Source: Andalucia godoyi (taxonomy: Eukaryota > Discoba > Jakobea > Jakobida > Andaluciidae). From it: a stretch of 64,000 nucleotides of DNA. Where the stretch lies: NCBI GenBank assembly GCA_009859145.1, contig VRVR01000011.1, positions 206,026 to 270,025 on the forward strand, written 5' to 3'. Position numbers and translations under genes: made by a program. This document shows positions 20,527 to 29,563 of this stretch, one piece after another (position 1 is the stretch's first letter; every line of letters begins with the position of its first letter). Under the pieces are notes generated by a model that made no database searches, was not told the DNA's origin, and was given only the letters and a program-made list of their open reading frames with translations.

Positions 20527-22395
20527 ATGGCATTGACGGTTCGAAGAGATGTGCAGTCGTTGCTGACTGAACTTCGATTAGCGACTGTGCTTTCGGAGTC
20601 CGATATTGACGAAATTGCTTCGGATCTCTTTTCCAATTCGTCCGACGACGACCATCTTCATCGTCCGCAGGCTGCTCGTCAGCCGCAGTCACAAAGACAA
20701 GACGCGCAACATCCTGCAGCTGTCCCCAAAGAGCATGGGGGAAGCGCGGCTCCAACAAAGACAGTGGTCTCATCGTTGGAAAATGAAGTGTCGATGCTGA
20801 CACAGCGAGTCAGGGCGTTGGAGGCGGACTTGCGAGAGGCACGACATGGACATGAGCTGGCTGAGACGGAGAACCGAGTGCTGCGCGCTCGTATTTCTTC
20901 GCTGGAGCCAAAAGCAGCGTCGGTGGATTCGCTGTTGTCGAAACAAGCAGCGAATGAGAAGGAGCTTGTGCATCTGCGAGGAGAGCAGGGTCGCTTGGAA
21001 CGAGAGCTGAGTGCTGCGCGAGAAGAATCGCGTCGGGGTCCGGCTGGATTGATGCTTGATGCGCTGAGAGAAGACCTTGGAAAAGAAAGAGAAGCAAAAC
21101 GACTTGTGGAGCTCGATAAACAGTATCTTGGAAGGGAAGTCGAGCGGCTGCAGACTCTTGTGCGAACCACGGAAAAGGATCGCGATGAGTGGAACGCTCG
21201 CTACCATTCATTGCTTGACAAGTACGAAAAGCAGCAACAGCAGCCATTTGGATACGGAAATGGTGGGAATGGAAGTGGCAGCAAACCATCGTTGGGTGAA
21301 GAGCAGCGAGAGAAATTGGAAGCGGAGCTGGTGAGCAAGATTGAAAAGGATGTGTATGGACGGGTGGAAAAGGAGCGGGAGCGATTAGAGACGCAAGTGA
21401 CGCAGCAAACACATATACTGTCGTCTTTGCGATCGCAAATTGAGTCCATTGGAATGGAAAGAGATGCTGCACGACGGGATGCAGAGGCCCTCAGAAGCCA
21501 GATGATGGTTGTCGAGGGTGACTTGAGGAGGCTGAGGGGTGAGCACGAGGCAGAGACGTCCGAGCTGAGAGCAGTGGTTCGCATCAAGTCCTTTGAAGCA
21601 GAGCGTTCTGCTGCGGCTTGCGACGATCTTCGAAAGGATGTCCGCGCTGCAAGAAGAGATGCTGCGGTCCTGAGAGAAAAGCTTGAGGCTGCCAGAGACG
21701 AGTACTATCGACTGTGGGCGGACTCGAAGATTGTTGCGGGGAACAGCAGTGGCGGTGGAAAAGGAGAAAGTGCGACTCGGGACTCCGACGCGTCGCATAC
21801 TCCTTCGCAAGAAATGCTGTGCAGAATGCTGGATGAAGAGCGGTCTGAGAACCTGAAACTGAGAAGAGAGAACCTCGTCTTGCAGGCAGACATTGCAAGG
21901 CTGCTTGCACACCGCGAGACAATCACCCGGATCAAGGAACACATTCGCACGAGAAAGACCTCTTCGCAAGTACAAGAAACCGAGGATCGCAAGTCTTCCA
22001 CTGCCGATGGAGACGAGGGTGACAATCCGGAAGGAAGTGGCTCAGAAGATGATCATGCATCTGAGCATTCTGATGGTTCCATCGGTGATCAGAAACTTCG
22101 CATGCATCGAGGACACGAAGAGAAGGAGCAAGCGCAGCAAAGTGGCGGCGAAGACAGCGGTGATAATGATGATGATGAACAGCAAGAAGAAGGGGAATTG
22201 GGTGCTTTTATGCAGTCTGGAATGAGAAAGAAGCAGAGCTCGGCCAAGAAAAACAGTTCCAGCTCCAATATGCCGATGAAAAGGATGGATGCAACTCCCG
22301 TTCGCGAACCATCCCGAACTGCTTCGTATGACCAAACGAGCGAGGCGTCGTTTATGCCGGCGATCGTTCTTCACAAGTCAGACCAGAGATACTAG
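20527..22395 (+). CDS. Coiled-coil protein, 622 residues, function unknown
   Basis: The N-terminal 50 residues form a small helical unit (MALTVRRDVQSLLTELRLAT then SDIDEIASDLF). Residues about 85-395 are almost continuous coiled coil with E/R/L/A heptads, broken near 235-250 by a Gly/Asn/Gln linker (FGYGNGGNGSGSKPS). A second coil runs about 415-475 (MLDEERSENLKLRRENLVLQ), then a Ser/Glu/Asp-rich acidic tail with a basic KKQSSAKK patch. The layout fits a structural protein of centrosome, cilium or cytoskeleton, without proof. The start ATG lies about 50 nt after a (GA)n microsatellite. Confidence 0.8.
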   Translation: MALTVRRDVQSLLTELRLATVLSESDIDEIASDLFSNSSDDDHLHRPQAARQPQSQRQDAQHPAAVPKEHGGSAAPTKTVVSSLENEVSMLTQRVRALEADLREARHGHELAETENRVLRARISSLEPKAASVDSLLSKQAANEKELVHLRGEQGRLERELSAAREESRRGPAGLMLDALREDLGKEREAKRLVELDKQYLGREVERLQTLVRTTEKDRDEWNARYHSLLDKYEKQQQQPFGYGNGGNGSGSKPSLGEEQREKLEAELVSKIEKDVYGRVEKERERLETQVTQQTHILSSLRSQIESIGMERDAARRDAEALRSQMMVVEGDLRRLRGEHEAETSELRAVVRIKSFEAERSAAACDDLRKDVRAARRDAAVLREKLEAARDEYYRLWADSKIVAGNSSGGGKGESATRDSDASHTPSQEMLCRMLDEERSENLKLRRENLVLQADIARLLAHRETITRIKEHIRTRKTSSQVQETEDRKSSTADGDEGDNPEGSGSEDDHASEHSDGSIGDQKLRMHRGHEEKEQAQQSGGEDSGDNDDDEQQEEGELGAFMQSGMRKKQSSAKKNSSSSNMPMKRMDATPVREPSRTASYDQTSEASFMPAIVLHKSDQRY

Positions 22396-22934
22396 ATGCC
22401 CTTTCGCTCTTTCGCTCTCTTCCTCTCTCCCTCCCTCGCTCGCTGCCTCGCTGTCCTCTGTTCTGCCATGTCCGTTCAAAATAATTCGTGGAAATGGAAT
22501 GGGAATGTAATAGTAGCGCTAGTATTGGTCAAAGTCAGATGAATGATTGACGTTCGGAAATTCCGTGTTCCCTACTTTGGTTCTGGCCATTTCTGAATAT
22601 GGACGCAAATCGCCGACGTGTCCATCGCGGATGTTTCTTTTCTGGAAAAGGCGTTTGATCCCCGACCCGGAATGGAAAAAAATCCTCATAAACGCCACGA
22701 TGAGCATGCATTCCACAGGAAAATCCGAGGAACATTCTCAAGTTTGAAATGGCCCGCGCCCCGGACGCGAGCAATGTGCAATACGAGGAGGGAAAAAGCT
22801 GCCCAAGGATGTCCTACAAAAATGAGTGTGTGCGTTATTCTTCTTATCCTTTTGTTCTTTCCCTGCTTTTATTTTTTCACTCATTCTTTTCTTGTTTGTG
22901 CTTACTTTCGTTCTTGTAGGCAATCTGAACAACA
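22396..22934. other. Intergenic region upstream of the lipocalin gene
   Basis: 539 bases. It starts with a CT-rich stretch just after the coiled-coil stop and has a T-rich tract about 22840-22920 immediately before the lipocalin start, which could be a pyrimidine-rich 5' UTR or promoter. No gene is supported. Confidence 0.5.
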
Positions 22935-23534
22935 ATGTCGATGAGGTGTTTTGCAATTGCAGCGGTGGTTGCGGCATGCATGCTTGCCTGTGCGACTGCG
23001 AATCTTTCTCCTGGAAAGTGCCTGAACAACATTCCTCTGCAGACGCCCTTTGATGTCTCAAAGTACGCGTCGAACTATACTTGGTATGAGTGGGCTCGCT
23101 TTGGAATTTCTTTTGAAAATGATTTGAGCTGCGTTCACGCGACGTACTATCCTGATCCGTCCGACAAGTCTCATGTTGTCGTCTACAACACCGGAATCCG
23201 AAACGGACAGCAGGAATCGATTCAGGGGTATGCAACGATTCACGACGCAGAACACCCTGCGTGGCTCGAGGTGAAGTTCCCCGGTCAGCCCGTGACTGCG
23301 CCGTACAAGGTGGTGTGGGTGAACATTAACCCCACCACCGGAGAATACGACCAGGCCATTGTCTACTCGTGCGTTGAGATCGCCTTTGAAAAGGCTGAGT
23401 TCTCTTGGGTTCTTTCCAAGGCAGGGCGCGTCGTTGAGCCAGAGATTTGGGACAAGATCGTGTCCGTCGCACAGTCCCTTGGAATTAACACCAAGGAATA
23501 CACGTACACCCTGCAGAAGGGCTGCACCAACTGA
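22935..23534 (+). CDS. Secreted lipocalin (ApoD/Blc-like)
   Basis: 199 residues. The first about 22 residues are a signal peptide (CFAIAAVVAACMLACATA) with likely cleavage after ATA. The mature part shows the lipocalin first signature, the G-x-W block seen here as NYTWYEWARF, then SCVHATYYPDP, VVVYNTGI, an IQGYATI strand, YKVVWVNINPTTGEYDQAIVYSC and the ending FSWVLSK, which parallel strands A to H of ApoD/bacterial Blc lipocalins. Four conserved cysteines could make two disulfides. Family members bind small hydrophobic ligands such as lipids, sterols or bilins. Length is typical. The usual Gly of GxW is replaced by Tyr-Thr, so the family call rests on overall pattern. Confidence 0.8.
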   Translation: MSMRCFAIAAVVAACMLACATANLSPGKCLNNIPLQTPFDVSKYASNYTWYEWARFGISFENDLSCVHATYYPDPSDKSHVVVYNTGIRNGQQESIQGYATIHDAEHPAWLEVKFPGQPVTAPYKVVWVNINPTTGEYDQAIVYSCVEIAFEKAEFSWVLSKAGRVVEPEIWDKIVSVAQSLGINTKEYTYTLQKGCTN

Positions 23535-23820
23535 GGTTTCCTTCTGCTCGCTTGCAGTGCGTCTTCTTTCAACATCTCCTGTGACTTTATCCTTATCCTG
23601 TTCTCTCGTGCAGGTTTGATCAATGCGTGGGATTCCAGAGTATAAAACTACGTTTCATTCCTAATGAATGCACGCTCGCTATTCTGTGAACTACTTTTCT
23701 TCTTCTTGCTTTCGTCGGGTCCGGGAGATGAAGAGACCGTATGCATTGACGAGAGCCTCGCTGTTGCTGTTGCTGTTGGCTGATTTAGAATTGGTTTTTT
23801 CATTTCTGTATTTTTAATTT

Positions 23821-24120
23821 TTACTGGTGATGATGGACGACATCGTGGAAAGGAGCTGGGTTTCGCATGTACTTTGATCCTCCTATGGCGGCAGGAAGGA
23901 TGTACAAGTCTGGGTGCGATTTGCTTGCGAGCAGGCGGTGTCCATCTGCAACAAGCTGCTTGATCTTCTTGGGATCCGTTTCTTGCGCACCTGCACGGAA
24001 TGCGTCGCGGATTCCCTGTGCCTCCACATTGAACAACTCGCGCTGCACGATCCACGACAGCATGTGCTTCAGCGAGTGGCGGTACAAACGAGTCACGGTT
24101 TGCCGGTGTGTAAGCGTCAT
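23821..24120 (-). CDS. NDUFB9: NADH dehydrogenase (complex I) subunit NDUFB9, LYR family
   Basis: 99 residues. The N-terminal VTRLYRHSLKHMLSWIVQR contains the LYR tripeptide followed by the expected Phe/Arg-rich helix; the later YILPAAIGGSKYMRNPA matches the 'P-(Y)-I-x-P-x-x-x-G-G-(T/S)-x-Y-x-R' ending that distinguishes NDUFB9 (B22) from other LYR proteins. It is an accessory subunit of the membrane arm of complex I at the mitochondrial inner membrane and binds acyl carrier protein. It is shorter than the animal protein (about 179) and close to the plant B22 length. The start at 24120 gives no extra leader, normal for LYR subunits. Confidence 0.84.
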   Translation of the reverse strand: MTLTHRQTVTRLYRHSLKHMLSWIVQRELFNVEAQGIRDAFRAGAQETDPKKIKQLVADGHRLLASKSHPDLYILPAAIGGSKYMRNPAPFHDVVHHHQ

Positions 24121-24483
24121 TCCTTTATATATATATATATATACGATATTCGAGCAAATAACCCCTCCTCCTCTTTTTCTTGAGGGGGAAAGAGTCTATC
24201 CAGCAGATCTTGTCACAAACAGAAAAAGGAAAAGATGGAAGGAGGGGAAAGAGAAAGAAAAACACGATTACTTGCGATTGCTTACATATATAATTGTTAC
24301 TACTGCAAAAAAACCGGCTGAAGAAAAAACGAATGACACATGACAGATGACAGATGACAATGACAGGTGAGCTATTTTTACGACGGATGTTTCAATGTAC
24401 ACAGTTTGGTGTGAGTAGAAAGCTGCAGGTCAAAAAAAAAAAAGAATTAAGGAATGCGCATTCGCCCCCCACTTATGAAGACA
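24121..24483. other. Intergenic region with short tandem repeats
   Basis: 363 bases between the NDUFB9 start and the cullin stop. It contains an (AT)n run just upstream of NDUFB9 (about 24125-24143) and tandem copies of GACAGAT-type units (about 24337-24366). No gene is supported. Confidence 0.55.
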
Positions 24484-26928
24484 CTATGCGTCGTAAACAT
24501 AGACACTAGGATCGTCAGGCGCTCTGCTAAGGAATTCACGGTCCATGAGGCTGCTGATTCTCCGCTTGATATCTTCGTTCGCAGGTTCAAATCGCATGCG
24601 CAGGACCTGGACGACTTCTTTGAGCAGCTCCATGTGGGACAGCTTCTTTCTTGCCTTCATAATCCGAACAATCGCACAGTCAATTTCAAAATTGCGCTGC
24701 TCTTGAATCTTCTCGTCCGTCTCCTTCTTCAAGGCAGTCGATTCTGCTTGAACAATGGCGTTCACGGAGATCTGGCCCGACCGAGGAGGCTCAAACGCGT
24801 CGTTAATGGACAGCAAATCGCGATCCTTGTTGAAGGACAAGAGATCAAAGAAGCGGCGCTCTTTCTTGTTGATGTGCAAGCACGACATGTTGCCGCGGAG
24901 TTCAGAAAGCATTACTTGGATGCGGGCATGAATCTCAGGGAATGTCCACGAGTCCCGCTCATTGAATAGCATGACGACGGCTGCTTGGATTGTCGACAGA
25001 GAAAGCGAAAGCGTTCGCCCTTTGAAATTGTAGTCCACTTTGGCGGTGCCGTAGGAAGCTGCAAACGACAGCTTCCGCGCACGATTCAGATTCGCGTAGA
25101 ACGCCTTGAAAGATTCGATGCACGGTTGAAAATCTGTAAAGTTGACAGGAAACGAGCGATTCAGCGGCCATGATCCCGTCTTGAGCACGAAGACGTTTAG
25201 ATCCACAGATGCTGATTGACGGAATGCTGCAAGCACTTCAGAAGGCTGCGCAGAGGCGTTTGCCGACAGAGTGTTTCGTCGGAACTCTTTGAACTGTGTG
25301 ATCAGCTCCTTTGAAACTCGGATGTCATCCATCATCGAGATCATTCGTGCGGTAAACTGTTGTCCACACTCCTCGCGGATCATCATGAGGAATCGATTCT
25401 CTGAAAATTCAGTAACCCGGGACTTGCCGGACAGCAACCTCCGAGCCAAAAGCCTCTGGCAATACTCACCAAACTTGTCCTTTGCATACAACAAACGGAA
25501 CAGCTGCACAACTCTTCGTAACACAGATTCCTCCGCATCGACGGCAACCAGACCGGAGACAGAAGACAGAGCGGAAGATACGCCACTACCAACGGAGTTG
25601 GACGAAGAAGCTCTGCCATGATTTGCGTCGTTATTCCCGTCGAAATGCGAGGATGAGCTTACATCTGTCATGATGACATCATCGTTCGCAGCATTCGTCT
25701 TGAGAATGTGATCCACAAACTCCGCCAGAAGTTCGGGAAAATCGGGAGTCTGCCCATTTAAGTGTGCTTCAAATTTCTTGTTGAACGCCTGCACAAACGA
25801 GGAGTCTGGAACTCGTTTCACTCCGGTCAAAGTGTAGAAACACTGGTCACAAGCAGCATCAACCATCCGACGAAGATCCAACACCTGTTCCACCACTTCC
25901 ACTTTGCTTCGTGCATTTGTGCCGGTTCCAGCAGATGCTGCAGAATGTGCCTGCTTTACGATGGAGCCCAAATGTTGATCCACAAAAGACACGACGGCAG
26001 ATCGGAGAATGGATAATGGTGCCTCTCCCACTTCACCAAGCATGTGGTACATCAGTCGCAAATCCTCCCATCTTGCGTCACGGAACAACGCCGTGGCACC
26101 CGTGGATTCTTTATCAACGATCACCTGAGCCGCCTCGGAAATCAGAATTTCTTGTGCAACACTTTGAATTTTCTGTCTCGTCAGACGAGCGCAGAACACC
26201 TCATCCACAAGTTTCAGTTCCGAAGCCATGATCCGTTGCACGAGTTTCAAATAATCTGGAGAGGCGAGCAGCATAAGAGATTCTGCCACAATCTTTCTAA
26301 AGTACAATGTCGCAGACTGCAGCAAACAAGGCTCGAACTTCCCGACATACACGGGGACTTCGCCCAGCTCAAGCATCATTCGGACTGCATCATGAATGAC
26401 AGCCTGGTCCAAAAGAAGTGCGCCTGACCGATACGCATCCACCTTATCCAGCACAAGTCGAACAATTCTTGGCATCACCTTTTCCTTCAAGACGACTTCA
26501 TCGCGAATCAGCAACAGCGCAGTGGCATACGGACCGGGATGGCCCATTTCGACCAGATGTTTATCCCAGTAGAGGAAGATATTTGCGACGGATCGCGCGG
26601 CTGCATTCATTAGTCGCCACTTGAGCACCAGTGTCGTCAAGAACGTCTCATCTGGCTCCGCAGCAATCGAATTGTAGAAAACAGGCAAATTATTCCGGAT
26701 CCGTTCCTCGAGTCTTCGATACAGTCCAACACGTTTCGGCGGGTCCGATATGAGAATAAAGAGGCGATATGCTGCATGATATGATTTTTGGTATAGCAAA
26801 GACCCTGTTTGCTGTGAAAACACTGCGTCGATCACGGACGCGAGCTCCGGCCATGTTAGTTCCACAAACGCCTGTGGATCCGCCGGCTTCAGAACTAGAT
26901 CCTTGATAACCAGTCGTGAAGATGCCAT
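24484..26928 (-). CDS. Cullin, CUL3/CUL4-like scaffold of a RING E3 ubiquitin ligase
   Basis: 814 residues, a typical cullin length. The N-terminal cullin repeats are recognisable from WPELASVIDAVF and SYHAAYRLFI. The C-terminal cullin-homology domain includes YCQRLLARRLLSG and GSWPLNRSFPV with FKAFYANLNRARKLSF. The winged-helix tail contains the neddylation motif IVRIMKARK, with the acceptor Lys at about residue 758, and ends in SVYVYDA; the last residues are usually YVA or YLA. Cullins hold RBX1 at the C-terminus and substrate adaptors at the N-terminus. The C-terminal half fits CUL3 or CUL4 better than CUL2 or CUL5 in my reading. A Ser/Asp-rich insert lies about residues 415-465. No introns are seen. 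Confidence 0.88.
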   Translation of the reverse strand: MASSRLVIKDLVLKPADPQAFVELTWPELASVIDAVFSQQTGSLLYQKSYHAAYRLFILISDPPKRVGLYRRLEERIRNNLPVFYNSIAAEPDETFLTTLVLKWRLMNAAARSVANIFLYWDKHLVEMGHPGPYATALLLIRDEVVLKEKVMPRIVRLVLDKVDAYRSGALLLDQAVIHDAVRMMLELGEVPVYVGKFEPCLLQSATLYFRKIVAESLMLLASPDYLKLVQRIMASELKLVDEVFCARLTRQKIQSVAQEILISEAAQVIVDKESTGATALFRDARWEDLRLMYHMLGEVGEAPLSILRSAVVSFVDQHLGSIVKQAHSAASAGTGTNARSKVEVVEQVLDLRRMVDAACDQCFYTLTGVKRVPDSSFVQAFNKKFEAHLNGQTPDFPELLAEFVDHILKTNAANDDVIMTDVSSSSHFDGNNDANHGRASSSNSVGSGVSSALSSVSGLVAVDAEESVLRRVVQLFRLLYAKDKFGEYCQRLLARRLLSGKSRVTEFSENRFLMMIREECGQQFTARMISMMDDIRVSKELITQFKEFRRNTLSANASAQPSEVLAAFRQSASVDLNVFVLKTGSWPLNRSFPVNFTDFQPCIESFKAFYANLNRARKLSFAASYGTAKVDYNFKGRTLSLSLSTIQAAVVMLFNERDSWTFPEIHARIQVMLSELRGNMSCLHINKKERRFFDLLSFNKDRDLLSINDAFEPPRSGQISVNAIVQAESTALKKETDEKIQEQRNFEIDCAIVRIMKARKKLSHMELLKEVVQVLRMRFEPANEDIKRRISSLMDREFLSRAPDDPSVYVYDA

Positions 26929-27384
26929 TTCCTCACTGTGTATGCGTACGCGTGTGTATGTGCGCGTGAGAGAGTGTGAGAAAAAGAGTAAGACGGAGAG
27001 TAAGACGGAGAAAAATATAAACTAAAAATTATAATAAAATGAATAAACGGAAACGAACAGCTAAAATAAGAAGAATGGAAGAAGGAGAAGGAAAAGGAAA
27101 AGGAGAAAAACGTTGTGGAATGTCAATTTTGAAAGGACAACTTGACTCCTACAATTAAGAGGCCATTCGACAGAAGCAAGTCTGCGTTGGAGGGCAGCAC
27201 TTTGGCATTCCCGCTGAGTTTATTGAAACGATGAAAGCACACGAGTCGTCACTAGAGTCACGCGACTCATTTCCTCTTTTTCTTTCCTATTAAATTTTTT
27301 TAATTAGACTCCTATAACCAACAACCCAAACGTCTGGTGGATGGCTGTGAAGATCATCGGATAGTATGGCTGGGAAGGTGTGCA
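26929..27384. other. Intergenic region upstream of the cullin gene
   Basis: 456 bases, A/G-rich near the cullin start (GAGAGTAAGACGGA repeats about 26970-27015). It leads into repeat copy R1; bases 27300-27384 are adjacent to R1 but not shared with copy R2. No gene is supported. Confidence 0.5.
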
Positions 27385-27860
27385 GGTCGAGGCCCAATGA
27401 GAGACACTGTCGAATATTGACAGCCGCATCCCTTTGTAATCGATGATTCCTCCGCCGTGCCCCCTCTCTCTATGCGGCGCACTCCATTTGCCGATCAACA
27501 ATCAACGCAATATCCGCTCGATGGAAAACAGAGAATGAAAGATCAAGAGAGAAACAGAGAACAACTCGATAAAATGCGGAATGGCAATAAATGAAGCTCG
27601 TTGAAACCCCTAGTTTCCTCCCGGTTCCCCAAAGTCCAAACGGTTCCAACGAATGCACTAGTTGATCCATTCGAGAGCTCTGACGAAACATAGGCTGTTT
27701 CTGTTTTGCGGTGCGCAGACCCACGGATGTCCCACTCAAAAGGGGAACTCATTGGATGGGCGCGGTTGCTGACTGTAAACGTCACTTTACGCCAAGTCAT
27801 CTGCTTGAGGCGCAGCATGCGAGCTGAATGTTTGGAGAGGTTTTGATTGGAGGATTTTAC
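27385..27860 (-). repeat. Interspersed repeat R, copy R1 (longest copy)
   Basis: The reverse complement of about 27475-27775 matches 63725-64000 almost base for base, differing by a few substitutions and single-base indels. The parts about 27775-27850 and 27385-27450 match the shorter copy R2 at 31085-31242. This defines an element of at least about 465 bp whose left part begins near AAAACCTCTCC and whose shared right part ends near GGGCCTCGACCTGC. Indels between copies break any ORF, so the element looks non-coding. It ends about 230 nt upstream of the DcpS start. Confidence 0.85.
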
Positions 27861-28086
27861 CTGTATTTCCAATCTTACTTATTTTGAATGATGCTCGGAT
27901 ACGGTCGATTGGCAATGATCCTTCTGCTGGATAGAGCGTGTTTTTTTTTTCTATTGGAAGGGGTAGTTGGATTCTTCTGAGGACTGGGCAGTTCATGGAA
28001 TCTTGGTTCGCAAAAAAAGAAAAAAGAAAAAAGAAAAAAGAAGAGCACTTTTTAGAGCAAACGCAGAAAGAGGGGGACAGTGCGGG

Positions 28087-29484
28087 ATGCTGCTTCGGGA
28101 ACTGCGATTTCTGAGTGTTTTGAACAACATTCCTGAGCGAAAGCTGGTGTTTTTGCTGGCCGCGCCAAAGGGACGCCCGACGGAACGAGCGATTGTGATT
28201 CTTGAAAAGTTTGATTATGATCCTAGCCATTGGCAGGAACTGTTTGACCATGCGAGCGAGGCTGTTCTGCTGAGTGAAAATGAGTCTGTGCGTGAAATGG
28301 CGGTGACGGTTCCTTCTGACCTGAACAAGATCAAGGCATTTGTGCAGTGGAATGTGCAGCCTGCAGACATTGCGAAAATGACAGGCTCGCCAATGAGGTA
28401 CTTGCGAGAAACTCCAGAGGACTATGCTCTGTGCACATCGCTCTACATCGCTTCCGAGATTGAAAGAGGAAAAAACGAGTGGATTGATAGGCTGTTGTGC
28501 AAGGATAGGTTCCTCGAAGCACATTCGCATACTGCTGCCGCCCACCAGTATGCGTCTACTCTGAGCCCGGAATCGCTGGCACTGCTTGACGAGCGGAGGA
28601 AGACCATTCTCAGAATCAGTCGAATGAACCTGAGTGACAATCTCAAGTGTGCCGGGCATTTGAAGCACCCGCAACCGAAGACCTCTCTCGATCATTTTGC
28701 AAAGTCGTTTATGTCCTCTATGAGTGTGTCGTCTTTGGCTTCTGGAGATAGTATGGACAGCAATGGTAGTAGCGGCGGTAGATCAAATCGTCCGCGTATC
28801 GACAACGACAAGGACAAGGACAAGGACAAGGACAAGACTGGTGAGTACCTGGCGGTGGTTCCCGGTGCAGTGGAGGCCCATGCAAACGGTCCCATTCCAT
28901 TGCTGAATATTTCTGCGACATCTGTGGCCAGTCCTCTGATGAACTCCCCGATGGACTTTTCCGAGCGGCCAGAAGATGGAGGGAAGGAACCCGAAGAATT
29001 GCTGGTGTTTTCACCAACGCGCAAGGTCCCCAATTTGGTGTATTCGGATGACATCTTTATCATCATTCCCGACGCGAAATGGGATCGCGTTAATATCGAG
29101 CAGCTCTACTTGCTAGCAATAACGAGACAGCCTATCACTTGTCTGCGAGAATTGCGCGCCGTGCATGTTCCCCTTCTGGAACACGTCCGTGACAAGGCAC
29201 ATAGCGTCTTGCGAAACATGTTTCAACTTGAGCCGCAGTGTTTGCGTTTGTTCATTCACTACCTGCCTTCCTACTTCCATTTGCACGTCCATGCAGTCAA
29301 TTCTTCGTTCTCTCCAAAAGGAATCGATGCGGGGAAGGCGCACTTGCTCGATGACGTCATTGACAATTTGAAACTCGACTCCGATCACTATGCAAAGCGA
29401 ACACTTGGCATTGTTTTGCGTGAAACTCATCCAGTTTACCAGAAACTTAGACAAAATCAAATGCAAGACGACGAAAATTCGTGA
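28087..29484 (+). CDS. DCPS: Scavenger mRNA-decapping enzyme DcpS (m7GpppX diphosphatase)
   Basis: 465 residues from the ATG at 28087; the open frame upstream is A-rich and lacks a further ATG. The N-terminal domain shows the DcpS-like AIVILEKFDYDP strand and VQWNVQPADIAKM. The C-terminal domain has DAKWDRVNIEQLYLLAI and the HIT triad YFHLHVHAVN (HxHxH), with AHLLDDVIDNLKLDSDHYAKRTL after it, all at the expected spacing. The enzyme hydrolyses capped dinucleotides left by the exosome. Compared with the animal enzyme (about 337 residues) it carries an insert of roughly 120 residues between domains, Ser/Gly-rich with a (DK)n run encoded by GACAAG repeats. Confidence 0.88.
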   Translation: MLLRELRFLSVLNNIPERKLVFLLAAPKGRPTERAIVILEKFDYDPSHWQELFDHASEAVLLSENESVREMAVTVPSDLNKIKAFVQWNVQPADIAKMTGSPMRYLRETPEDYALCTSLYIASEIERGKNEWIDRLLCKDRFLEAHSHTAAAHQYASTLSPESLALLDERRKTILRISRMNLSDNLKCAGHLKHPQPKTSLDHFAKSFMSSMSVSSLASGDSMDSNGSSGGRSNRPRIDNDKDKDKDKDKTGEYLAVVPGAVEAHANGPIPLLNISATSVASPLMNSPMDFSERPEDGGKEPEELLVFSPTRKVPNLVYSDDIFIIIPDAKWDRVNIEQLYLLAITRQPITCLRELRAVHVPLLEHVRDKAHSVLRNMFQLEPQCLRLFIHYLPSYFHLHVHAVNSSFSPKGIDAGKAHLLDDVIDNLKLDSDHYAKRTLGIVLRETHPVYQKLRQNQMQDDENS

Positions 29485-29563
29485 AATTTGTATGGAAAAT
29501 AGCGATTACATTATAATACACCAAAAAAGCATATACATTAGAAAGGACTCTGTCTCCCGTTCT

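Noticed and set aside
27470-27739. Possible protein encoded in repeat R (segment DQLVHSLEPFGLW appears in R1 and R3)
   Set aside because: Single-base indels between the two copies put neighbouring parts in different frames and stops follow, so conservation is at the DNA level only.
27787-28695. 302-codon minus-strand ORF opposite DcpS
   Set aside because: It runs antisense to a clearly recognised DcpS gene and through repeat R1; its composition is typical of a reverse-frame shadow.
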